A stretch of 35,749 bases of DNA from Nanobdellota archaeon (GTDB lineage: Archaea; Nanobdellota; Nanobdellia; Pacearchaeales; GW2011-AR1). Positions 23,282 to 31,800 of the stretch are shown here, piece after piece. Every line of letters begins with the position of its first letter. Position 1 is the stretch's first letter. The DNA lies in the NCBI GenBank assembly GCA_018817905.1, contig JAHISS010000068.1, forward strand, positions 1 to 35,749, in the 5' to 3' direction. A program made the position numbers and the translations under genes. A model generated the notes under the pieces. The model worked only from the letters and a program-made list of their open reading frames with translations, searched no databases and had not been told where the DNA came from.

Positions 23282-23884
23282 CTACTCCACCTTTTCAAAA
23301 ATACTCTCTGAAACAATTTTAATCCTTCCCTTAATATGCGCCAAATCTTTTTCCCACGAAGCAAGTTCTTGTTCTTCCCGAAGTTTTGTCTCCCTAATCT
23401 TCTGCACAACTTCGTCAATCTCCTCCAGCCTCTCAGAAATTTCCCTCAAAGTTTTCCGCGCGCTATGAAATTTATCAATCCTCACAAAAATATCTGCCGG
23501 ACGTGCTGTCTGCACATTTGTCCTCGGCGGTTCAACAACATATCTCTGCTCAACAGGTTCATCTTCTTCAATTTCTTCCACCTCATGATGCTCCAACTCC
23601 CTATGCTTTAGAGGATTAACAGGATGCCACTCATCCATTTCAATAACATTAACATCTCTCGACTCATGCCCAATTATCTCCTCAGGTTCTTTATCCTCAA
23701 CTGCTTCCTTTATCGCAACTCGCGAAAACTGATTATGCGACGGAGAATCGGGAAACTTCGGCAAAGCGCTTTTCTCATTATCGTCGTCATATTCTGACCC
23801 GCCAAACTTCGCCCTCATCGAAGAACCTGGCAACGGCGGCAAATCCGGCAATTTCTCTTCTTCCTCTTTTTTTCTAAAAATCAT
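23282..23884 (-). CDS. Acidic coiled-coil hypothetical protein with an LPDLPPLPG motif
   Basis: A 200-residue soluble protein from ATG 23884, chosen because TATA (23914-23921) lies about 32 nt upstream. The N-terminus MIFRKKEEEEKLPDLPPLPG resembles the start of the pilus ATPase (FPELPPLPGEEGE). A long acidic, disordered-looking middle (about 30-120) precedes a C-terminal coiled coil (about 125-195). No family is recognised. The shared Pro-Pro-Leu-Pro-Gly segment suggests that both proteins bind the same partner, so a role near the pilus or membrane machinery is possible. It is the first gene of a unit followed by repeat copy 4, the coiled-coil gene and the S8 protease. Confidence 0.65.
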   Translation of the reverse strand: MIFRKKEEEEKLPDLPPLPGSSMRAKFGGSEYDDDNEKSALPKFPDSPSHNQFSRVAIKEAVEDKEPEEIIGHESRDVNVIEMDEWHPVNPLKHRELEHHEVEEIEEDEPVEQRYVVEPPRTNVQTARPADIFVRIDKFHSARKTLREISERLEEIDEVVQKIRETKLREEQELASWEKDLAHIKGRIKIVSESIFEKVE

Positions 23885-24432
23885 TTCAACCTCGCAACTC
23901 AAAAGCAATTGCACTATAAAAAGTTATCTTTCAATTAATCCCAACACAACAAAAGATTAAGTCAAATAGCTTCAACAAGACAGCAGCCATCCAGTTACCC
24001 CTCCACCCCCACAAATCCAACTAATCCAGTATTATCCAAAACTCAATTAATACCACATCTGATTGGTTTTATTATTAATCTATGATCTGGTTGAAAGTGA
24101 AACTATTTTCTAAATGATTTTATAATTTATATACGACAAGTTATCCCAGCCCACCCAATTCTAACCAACCCAAACATTATCCACAAATCCAACCAGCGTT
24201 ATGCTCCCGATTGATTTTATTATTAATTCTGGGGGGTGGAAATTATTTAAGCTATTCTTCTAAAAATAATTAATATCCCCTCCATCCTCGCGTGTTCCTC
24301 TGACATAATAACATTCACAAAAATATTGACCGCAGAATGATAAACAATTTTGCTATTTACCTGATTGTAACAAAAAATTCGTGCCTTGCACAAAACAAAA
24401 AGCTTTTTAACTAACTTTTCTCAAAATGATAT
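23885..24432. other. Non-coding intergenic region with degenerate repeats
   Basis: About 550 bp between divergent genes, with no convincing ORF. Two related stretches start CACAAATCCAAC at 24010 and 24184. Each is followed 20-50 nt later by a GATTGRTTTTATTATTAATYT block (near 24061 and 24209). A G run (GGGGGGTGG) follows the second, loosely resembling the core of the intercistronic repeat. Promoters lie at the two ends: TATA 23914-23921 (minus) and TTTTTAA 24404-24410 (plus). Confidence 0.45.
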
Positions 24433-25239
24433 ATGGAAGAAGACATTCTAAAAAAACTCCTAAAAAAAATAATAACCGACTACGCCGGACCTGACGCTGA
24501 AAAGTTAGTTGACTTTCTATACAAAAAACAAAACGTGAACGAATTTGCTATAGCGAAAAAACTCGAGATGACAATCAACCAAACAAGAAACATGCTCTAC
24601 AAACTCGCCGACTCTGGCTTAGTCCAATTCATCAGAAAAAAAGACAAGAAAAAGGGAGGCTGGTATACTTATTTCTGGACGCTGAAAGCAAAAAGAAGCG
24701 TCATAAAATACAAAGAGAAAATAGCAAACGAAATTGAAGTATTAAAAAACAATTTACAACGCTTGCAGAGAGAACAACACTTTTTCTGTAAAAACTGCGA
24801 ACTTGAATACAGTGAAGAAAACGCTCTAACAAACGATTACACCTGCCCAGAATGCGGCGAAACTTTGGAAATGAAAGATACTACAAAAATAAATATACAA
24901 ATAGAAAGCCAGACTAAAAGACTAAAAGATACCCTTGAAAGAATAGAAAAAGAAATAAGCCTAATAGAAGAAAAAGAACTAAAGACAAAAGAGAAACGGA
25001 TTAAAGGGGAACAAAAGGAAAAAGAAGAAGAAAGAAAACGCAGAAGAAAGGAAAGAGAAAAAGAGAAAAAGAAAGAACTAAAGGAACAGGGAAAAAGCGC
25101 AAAGGTGAAAAAGCCAAAGTCTAAAGAGAAAATGAAAAAGAAATCCCCAAAAAAGTCTAAAAAAGCACCTTCAAAGAAAACAAGAAGTTCATTATTTAAA
25201 AAATTCAAACAATTTTCTAAAAAAAGGAAGAGGAAATAA
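24433..25239 (+). CDS. tfe: Transcription factor E (TFE alpha) with a long lysine-rich tail
   Basis: A 268-residue archaeal TFIIE-alpha homologue that helps RNA polymerase open promoters. The winged-helix domain (about 1-90) contains VNEFAIAKKLEMTINQTRNMLYKL. A linker helix follows, then a zinc ribbon with Cys119, Cys122, Cys138 and Cys141. Family members usually end soon after, near 160-190 residues. Here about 85 further residues (180-268) are an almost purely basic Lys/Glu/Arg then Lys/Ser/Pro tail. ATG 24433 is supported by a TATA-like box 26 nt upstream. The gene is followed by repeat copy 2 and the rhomboid gene. Confidence 0.92.
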   Translation: MEEDILKKLLKKIITDYAGPDAEKLVDFLYKKQNVNEFAIAKKLEMTINQTRNMLYKLADSGLVQFIRKKDKKKGGWYTYFWTLKAKRSVIKYKEKIANEIEVLKNNLQRLQREQHFFCKNCELEYSEENALTNDYTCPECGETLEMKDTTKINIQIESQTKRLKDTLERIEKEISLIEEKELKTKEKRIKGEQKEKEEERKRRRKEREKEKKKELKEQGKSAKVKKPKSKEKMKKKSPKKSKKAPSKKTRSSLFKKFKQFSKKRKRK

Positions 25240-25257
25240 ATAATCCAGTCCTAAACC

Positions 25258-25457
25258 AAAAATGTTATCAAAAACAAACCCACAAAGAAAAGATTTAATA
25301 AAACTCCCAATCGCAGAAGATAAAACCAAAAGACAATCATTATTAACAACCCATATCATCCCATCTGATTCTGGTTTATGTGATAATCTTAAGGCGGGGG
25401 TGGCATTTACCCAAGCACACCAAGCGACAGAAATTTCTTTTCAATTAAACCTCAAGT
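25258..25457 (+). repeat. Intercistronic repeat element, copy 2
   Basis: About 200 bp between tfe and the rhomboid gene, closely similar to copy 1. The stretches TTTAATAAAACTCCCAATCG and CTGGTTTATGTGATAATCTT are shared with few changes, and it closes with CAATTAAACCTCAAG. It begins about 20 nt after the tfe stop. Confidence 0.78.
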
Positions 25458-25468
25458 TAAAGAAATGA
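25262..25468 (+). CDS. Leader ORF in repeat copy 2 (translation uncertain)
   Basis: A 68-codon ORF starting MLSKTNPQRKD. Its TGA (25466-25468) overlaps the rhomboid start codon as ATGA. Compared with copy 1 it has both synonymous and replacement differences plus one codon insertion, so protein-level constraint is not proven. Confidence 0.42.
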   Translation: MLSKTNPQRKDLIKLPIAEDKTKRQSLLTTHIIPSDSGLCDNLKAGVAFTQAHQATEISFQLNLKLKK

Positions 25469-26316
25469 ACTACTATCAAATACGCAAGAAAAAGAGAAGC
25501 AGCCTTTTGCAAAAGGTGGAAGGTTTTTCCGTAGTAACATGGCTCATAATCATAAATATAATTTTTTCAATAACTGGATTTATTTTCTTCGGAATTTCTG
25601 AAGATTACATCAGCTACCTCGCTCTCAAGCCAGAAAATATCTTGCAGGGAAAGTATCTCTGGACATTAATCACTCACATGTTTGTCCACGGAGGAGTTTT
25701 CCATTTATTTGTCAATATGTTTTCCTTATTTTTCATTGGGAGATGGACTGAAAAAATAATTGGAGGAAGGAGGTTTTTTTGGTTTTACTTCGCGGCTGGC
25801 TTATTTGCCGTAACCCTTACAACATTATTGTCAGTATTTCTTGGAACAAGCGAACTTGGGATGAGAATTTTCGGATCGCCAGAAGTTTTCATGGTTGGAG
25901 CATCCGGAGCTATATTTGGATTAGTAGGAATATTATCCATCTTAATCCCTAAAAGCAAGGTTTCCCTAATCTTTGGGCCGTTGGTGGTTATAGTTGCTCA
26001 AATCATCTTAGAAAAAAGTTTCCCAAGCTTTTCAGGAATTATTAACGTTATTTCGACTGTGTTAATATTTGGGATGATAATTTTTCTTTTCTCTCCTAAC
26101 AATGCAATGAGATCATTGGCTATGCCAATAACAATCAGTCTTTGGATGGTTCCTTTAATTGCGATAGTTCCATTAGTTTTAATAAGTTTATTTATTGCTC
26201 TCCCAATCGGAAACGTCGCACACTTCGGCGGCTTCCTCGCCGGAATCATCTACGGATTATATCTCAAAACAAAATACAAGAAGAAAGTCCAAAGGTTGCA
26301 AAAGATGTTCCGATGA
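25465..26316 (+). CDS. Rhomboid-family intramembrane serine protease
   Basis: A 283-residue multi-pass membrane protease with about six or seven helices after a basic N-terminus. The catalytic dyad is Ser147 in GASGA and His253 in NVAHFGG. The conserved HLFVN segment (His80, Asn84) provides oxyanion residues. Rhomboids cut membrane-anchored substrates inside the bilayer. Plausible substrates here are the single-helix anchored proteases or pilin-like proteins, but this is inference. The start overlaps the stop of the leader ORF in repeat copy 2, so translation is probably coupled. Confidence 0.93.
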   Translation: MNYYQIRKKKRSSLLQKVEGFSVVTWLIIINIIFSITGFIFFGISEDYISYLALKPENILQGKYLWTLITHMFVHGGVFHLFVNMFSLFFIGRWTEKIIGGRRFFWFYFAAGLFAVTLTTLLSVFLGTSELGMRIFGSPEVFMVGASGAIFGLVGILSILIPKSKVSLIFGPLVVIVAQIILEKSFPSFSGIINVISTVLIFGMIIFLFSPNNAMRSLAMPITISLWMVPLIAIVPLVLISLFIALPIGNVAHFGGFLAGIIYGLYLKTKYKKKVQRLQKMFR

Positions 26317-26370
26317 TTACCATTACATTTTAACAAATTCAGAAAGATTTAAATAAAAAGTAATGGTAAT
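26316..26370 (+). promoter_or_regulatory. Fic promoter flanked by an 11-bp inverted repeat
   Basis: ATTACCATTAC (26316-26326) and GTAATGGTAAT (26360-26370) are perfect inverted arms, and the similarity extends a few bases inward. The TATA box (TTTAAATA, about 26348-26355) lies between them, 26 nt before the fic ATG at 26377. The right arm covers the expected transcription start. This suits a repressor operator. A rhomboid terminator hairpin is the alternative. Confidence 0.6.
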
Positions 26371-26376
26371 AAAATA

Positions 26377-27228
26377 ATGAGAATCATAAAAAGAAAAAAA
26401 GGCGATAAAGAATATTTTTACCTACAGCACTCGTTCAGAAAAAAAGGAAAAATAATAACCAAGGAAAAATATCTTGGGAAAAAAGTTCCTTCTAATATCG
26501 AGAAGATTAAAGAAGAGCTTGTCCACGAAACAAAAAGAGAGCTTTATCTCAAGTTAGAAAAAATAAAAAACCATTTTCAAGAAGAATGGAAAAAAATTCC
26601 AAAATCTGCGAGAGAGAGAGAGTTAAAAGAAATCGCAATTGCTTTCACATACAATACAAACGCAATTGAGGGGTCGACTATAACGCTTGAAGAAACAGAA
26701 GGAATCATTCGGGAAAACATTGCGCCAAACAAACCCCTGAGAGATGTTAAAGAAACAGAAGACCACAACAAAGTTTTTCTCAATCTTTTGAACAAAAAAG
26801 AAAAGTTTACAAAGAAATTGCTTTTGAAATGGCATAAAGAAATTTTTAGCCAAACAAAGAAAGATATTGCTGGAAAATTTAGAGACTATTTTGTCAGAGT
26901 CGGAAACTACCGCGCAATAGATTGGCAGGATATTGATAAAGAAATGAAAAAACTAATCAAATTCGTTGACTCTGAAAATATTAACCCCGTTGAACTATCT
27001 GCCCGCGCACATTATCGCTTTGAAAAAATCCATCCTTTTGGCGACGGCAACGGGCGTGTCGGTCGTCTCCTCATGAACTTCATACTTTGGCACAATTCCT
27101 ATCCAACGTTGATAACAGAATATAAAAAAAGACGCTCGTATTACAAAGCACTGCGAAAAGATGAAGATAAATTTGTAGATTACTTCCTCAGGCGATATCT
27201 CGCAGTTCATGGAAACAGAGCGGAATGA
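26377..27228 (+). CDS. Fic-domain protein (probable AMP-transferase)
   Basis: A 283-residue protein. The N-terminal ~45 residues form a small basic beta domain (MRIIKRKKGDKEYFYLQ), seen in many archaeal Fic proteins. The Fic core carries the active-site motif HPFGDGNGRVGR at 219-230, complete with catalytic His219. The inhibitory motif TNAIEG (T94, E98, G99) fits the (S/T)xxxE(G/N) pattern and precedes the core, as in self-inhibited Fic enzymes. Fic proteins attach AMP or related groups to hydroxyl side chains of target proteins. The target is unknown. It is followed by repeat copy 3 and the SpoIIM-like gene. The inverted repeat over its promoter suggests autoregulation. Confidence 0.93.
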   Translation: MRIIKRKKGDKEYFYLQHSFRKKGKIITKEKYLGKKVPSNIEKIKEELVHETKRELYLKLEKIKNHFQEEWKKIPKSARERELKEIAIAFTYNTNAIEGSTITLEETEGIIRENIAPNKPLRDVKETEDHNKVFLNLLNKKEKFTKKLLLKWHKEIFSQTKKDIAGKFRDYFVRVGNYRAIDWQDIDKEMKKLIKFVDSENINPVELSARAHYRFEKIHPFGDGNGRVGRLLMNFILWHNSYPTLITEYKKRRSYYKALRKDEDKFVDYFLRRYLAVHGNRAE

Positions 27229-27239
27229 ATAATCAAAAA

Positions 27240-27447
27240 TAAAATGCCATCAAAAACAAACCCACGAAAAAAAGATTCGATGTTTAATTTTAGATTTAAT
27301 TATCAAGTAAAATTCCAAATCACAGCAAGTAAAGTCAGAAGACAACCATTATTAACAACACAAATTATCGGATATGATAATCTCTTGGAGGCGGAACATT
27401 TTTATCCAGTAGTAATCTCTTTGGATTTCTCTTCAATTAAATTCCAG
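27240..27447 (+). repeat. Intercistronic repeat element, copy 3
   Basis: About 205 bp between fic and the SpoIIM-like gene. It shares the opening ATGCCATCAAAAACAAACCC, the ACAACCATTATTAACAAC stretch, GATAATCT and the closing TTCAATTAAATTCCAG with copies 1 and 2. The middle is more diverged and lacks the G run. Confidence 0.68.
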
Positions 27448-27465
27448 CTACAACAATCAATGTGA
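27244..27465 (+). CDS. Leader ORF in repeat copy 3 (translation uncertain)
   Basis: A 73-codon ORF starting MPSKTNPRKKD and ending TGA 27463-27465, 2 nt before ATG 27468. After the first eleven residues it is read in a partly different register from copy 2 because of indels, yet it stays open to the downstream start. Confidence 0.38.
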   Translation: MPSKTNPRKKDSMFNFRFNYQVKFQITASKVRRQPLLTTQIIGYDNLLEAEHFYPVVISLDFSSIKFQLQQSM

Positions 27466-27467
27466 CA

Positions 27468-28055
27468 ATGAAAAAACAAAACCTCTCCGTAAAAACACAA
27501 TTCAAAGAAGCCATTTCCTATTTGAAAGAATCAACAAATTACATCTACGCGTCAGTCGCAATTTTCTTCGCAAGTTCAATCGCTGGTTTTATCTTCAGCA
27601 CACATCTCTCATTCATCGACAAACTCCTCGCAGAACTCATCGCCAAAACCCAAGATCTCAACACCGCGGAAATGGTTTTTTTCATTTTACAAAACAACCT
27701 GCAAAGTTCCTTCTTCGCAATCTTGCTCGGGGTTTTCCTCGGCCTGTTCCCACTTTTCGCCGCAATCTCCAACGGCGTTGTTCTCGGCTATGTCTTATCA
27801 AAAACTTACGAAGTCGCCGGCTTTCTTTCTTGGTGGCGGCTCCTTCCCCACGGAATCTTCGAACTCCCAGCAATTTTCATATCAATCGGCCTTGGAATAA
27901 AATTTGGATTTACCATCTTCCTAAACAAAAAAATCCGCATCAAAGAATTCAAAAGGCGATTCTACAATTCGCTCAACACATTCCTCATGCTCATCATCCC
28001 GCTACTGATAATCGCCGCAATTATCGAAGGTCTGTTGATCGGTCTGCTTAGTTAG
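27468..28055 (+). CDS. SpoIIM/DUF95-like membrane protein
   Basis: A 195-residue protein with about five membrane helices. The pattern matches the SpoIIM/DUF95 family: a first helix with FFASSIAGFIF, then NNLQSSFFAILLGVFLGLFPL, then NGVVLGYVL and the conserved LPHGIFELPAIFIS segment. In bacteria SpoIIM is part of a peptidoglycan-remodelling complex. In archaea the role is unknown. Start ATG 27468 directly follows the leader ORF of repeat copy 3. The 3' end overlaps the convergent small gene by 8 nt. Confidence 0.88.
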   Translation: MKKQNLSVKTQFKEAISYLKESTNYIYASVAIFFASSIAGFIFSTHLSFIDKLLAELIAKTQDLNTAEMVFFILQNNLQSSFFAILLGVFLGLFPLFAAISNGVVLGYVLSKTYEVAGFLSWWRLLPHGIFELPAIFISIGLGIKFGFTIFLNKKIRIKEFKRRFYNSLNTFLMLIIPLLIIAAIIEGLLIGLLS

Positions 28056-28365
28056 GCTCAAACAATCTCCAGGCAATGCTAAAATCTCTATCTCCATAAT
28101 CTTTGTAAGCGCGCGCCAATCTCTTCGCATCATCAAGAAGTTCATCGCCAAAAAGTTCCAGAAAAGACATAGTAGCATAAACCTTGAGATAAGGCCTTTC
28201 ATCTTTCTTCAAACGCGATTTCCTCACAGCTCTAAAAACATCCAACGCTCTTCCTCTTTTAACAGAATAACCTCCTCCCAAAACCGCCTCTGCAATTTCA
28301 ATATATCTCAACGTCTTGTCTAACGCATTCCTATCTCTTCCCCGCTGGTCATCAATTCCTTCCAT
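28048..28365 (-). CDS. Small helical hypothetical protein
   Basis: A 105-residue, Arg/Lys-rich, all-helical soluble protein (LRYIEIAEAVLGGG, YATMSFLELFGDELLDDAKRL). No family is recognised. It converges with the SpoIIM-like gene, overlapping 8 nt at the 3' ends. A TATA-like CTTAAAAAG about 26 nt upstream of ATG 28365 supports independent, leaderless expression. Confidence 0.55.
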   Translation of the reverse strand: MEGIDDQRGRDRNALDKTLRYIEIAEAVLGGGYSVKRGRALDVFRAVRKSRLKKDERPYLKVYATMSFLELFGDELLDDAKRLARAYKDYGDRDFSIAWRLFEPN

Positions 28366-28434
28366 CGCTTCACAACTAAAAGACGCTTTTTAAGAATTGT
28401 TGTAACAACAATCTTCTGCAATAACAAATAAAAC

Positions 28435-28833
28435 TCACCCAAACAATCCCTTAAACCAATCCCAAAACCCTTCACCTTCAGGAGAAAGCCGCATCTCCTC
28501 TTTCTCAACAGAAACTCCGACACGTTGCTCAGATGCTGGTTCTCTTTGAGACGCTTCTCGTGGGACGCTTCCGTTGTCTTCCACCATATCTTTTTCACAA
28601 CAATAATATCCAGGATAACCTTCATCAGCACATTCATCTCCAGAAGCCAATATCACATTACAATCATCCGGCAACATACAAACACCTCCTAACTCGCTAC
28701 ACGTCAAAGGCATTGTCCGAACACAACATTGATAATCTGAACCATATTCTTGCTCACACCAAACATCTCCTTCTGGAATAGGATCTTGACCGCAGCCGTC
28801 GCTGCGGCATTGGTGTTGTGGTTCGCACGGCAC
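28435..28833 (-). repeat. Protease C-terminal cassette, copy 3
   Basis: Very close to the copy at 12626, with the same two six-cysteine modules, linker and GFWDWFKGLFG tail. The DNA is almost the same over long stretches. Confidence 0.88.
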
Positions 28834-31800
28834 TAGCACATCGCATTCAAACACAGGATACTGCCCGTCTTCCTGGCACCAAACATTTTCAAAATCCCAA
28901 TCAACATAAGTATCGGCAGGTCTTGGTACAGATGTCATCTCTTCTGTAGTTCTGCCTTCACCACCATCACTCCAGTCTGTTCCAGATGAATTAATATCCC
29001 AGTAAGATGAAACTACTTCTGTATCTGAATAACCAGCCTCAATGATTAAGCCACCACCAGAACCTACATCCCCTGTAGAGTATGAATTAATAATATCCCC
29101 TGGATTAAGTTCTCCAACCAATCCCCCACCATAAGAACTTGAAACTTCCACATTTGCATAAGAATTTAAAACCATTACACCTTCCCCGACTCCCACTAAA
29201 CCTCCTACTGTGTCTCCCCCATCTATCGCACCATCCACAGATACTTGGGAAATAAACGTCCAAAAAGACCGCCCGACCAACCCTCCAGTTTCATCACCAC
29301 CGACCAAATTAATATTCCTCATCTTAGTATTCTTAATAGTCCCGCCGTGAGACAAGCCAACCAAACCCCCCAACTCGTATACACCATTTGAAAAGTTAAT
29401 ATTTTCCAGCCAAACATTAGAGATAATGCCTCGGAACACATTCCCAAAAAAACCAACCCTCTCTCTATATCCATTAAAACTAACATTGGATATCTTAAAC
29501 CCGTTACCATTATACGACCCCTTAAACCGAGAGTCCATAGCAATTGGCTCAAATTCCCCCCACCCAGATAAATCAATATCGCAAACCTGAACATAATGGT
29601 AATCCAGATTATTTCTCACGTTGTCAAGATCCTCGGCTGTACAAATTTCTATGTCTTCATAATCACATGATGAAGAACAACCATCTCTATCTAATACATT
29701 TCCATCATCACATTCCTCTCCTGTCTCTCTTTTTCCATTACCGCAAATCCTGAATTCTTCCCATGCTAACATTGGATAATCCCCATCAGACTGAAGCCAA
29801 ACATTTTCAAAATCCCAACCAACATAAGTATTCTCAGGCCTTGGTACCGAAGTCATCTCTTCTGTTGTGCGACCTTCGCCACCAGCGCTCCAATCTGTTC
29901 CAGATGAATTGATATCCCAATAAGAGGATATTATTTCTAGCTCATAACCTTGCATGGACTTATTTTGTCCAATCAAACCGCGGCCCAAAATATTCCCATT
30001 TGTAATCCCAACAGAATATGAATTGTTAATTGTACCCGTCCCCGCTACAAGACCGCCAACTAACCCCCCCACATGTTCACCTGTAGAAAGTCTTACATCA
30101 GAATGAGAGTTCTCTATTTTACTGTCACAACCACAGGTACGACATAAATCACCAAAACTTTCCACTAAACCGCCCAAAAAAATACCCGGCCATTGTGTAT
30201 TCACTTCTCCAACAGAATACGAACTCCTAATTATCCCATCGCACATATCTCCAACTAATCCTCCGGCATGGCCTTCAATCACAATGTCTGCAGCAGACTT
30301 TTCAATCGTACTCCTATAAGAATAACCTACTAATCCTCCAACAGTTATAACACCGCCACCTTCAATAAATCCAGATACAGAAACCCCACTGATGTTTGCA
30401 TACATGGCTTCCCCTACCAATCCTCCCCTGAAATTTACATATTGTGCCTCTAATGTAATGTTTTCAAGTTTAAGGTTCTTAACTTCTCCATTTTTTATTA
30501 GTCCAAATAAACCACTATACCAATAAGAACTGCTCTGAAATAGATTTGATATTTTATGGCCTTGTCCATCGTATAAACCGGAAAAGTGAACAGGGCCTAT
30601 GTCAACAGAACGTATCGGTTCAAATTCGCCCCATTCAGATAAATCAATATCACAAACTTGAATGTAATGGTAGTCCAAATTACTCCTCACATTATCAAGG
30701 TCCTCTGGTGTACAAATTTCTATTGGTGGGCGTAGTGTTAATAACACATGAACATCAATAACCTGGTCTTCAATAACTTCCTCAGTTATTATCTCATCAG
30801 AGTAAAATTTCCTTGTTAATTTAATCTCGCGCTCCCCTGTTTTCAGCCCAATAACTCTAGGTGTCTCCCCCCTGTAAACAAACTCCTGAGTAATTTCATC
30901 CTTAACATAAACTCCTGCTCCAGATGGTTCAGATGTGACATTCAAATATCCGATAGGATACATCAACAACCCGCAATTCTCAAAAATGCTTTCATTAGCG
31001 TCATCACAATCTCCAATAACACCATCACATGGTGGACAATTGTCTGGCTTCACACCAATACCCCAGTTACAATACCCATCTCCATCATTATCATTACATA
31101 ACTTCTCTGGAGGATCCGACAAAAGAGGTTGCGGCTCTTCAACCGCATAAGCAAACCATGAATCAATACCAGAATCGCCCATTAAAATTTTAAAGTAGCC
31201 GTCCTCCCCCCAACCAGTTCCCCAGCTATTTTTCACAATCCAATACTCCATTCCATCATACATTCCCCAGCCAACAATAGTCACTGAATGATCTCCCTCC
31301 CGGCGGCCAGTTACATGAAAATAAATTCCTTCACTGTACACTAAAAAATCCTCATAAATTTCCATCCCAACATTGACAGGCCCGTATTCCATAATTGTCT
31401 GTTTTATTGCATCAACAGACAACGTCGGGTTGGCATAAGAAACTATTTTCCACGCTGTCTGCTGCCAATCAGCACATCTATTACTGCAATCACTATCAGT
31501 CGCTGTGTAAGGAAAACATTCTTCTGCTGACACACCGTTGTTTTGAAGATAATCACTAAATAGTTCTTCTATTTCATAAGTATAAGCACCATTACACCCA
31601 TCCCCAAGATAACACGACACCAAGTCCTGTTCCGACATGTCAATGTCTAAATCAGGATTATTGTAATAAGCATTTGTACTTCCTTCAAGGGATGCGAGAG
31701 CACCAAATGCCCAACAGCTTCCACAAGCTGCTTGATCTTTTATTGAAGTAATATAATCTTCACCATGCTGCTCTCTCCAATCAAAAAAATCAGGCAACAT

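Noticed and set aside
24837-25208. Antisense ORF opposite the TFE tail, rich in Phe and Ser
   Set aside because: It is the mirror of the Lys/Glu-rich tail codons; its membrane-like look is an artefact.
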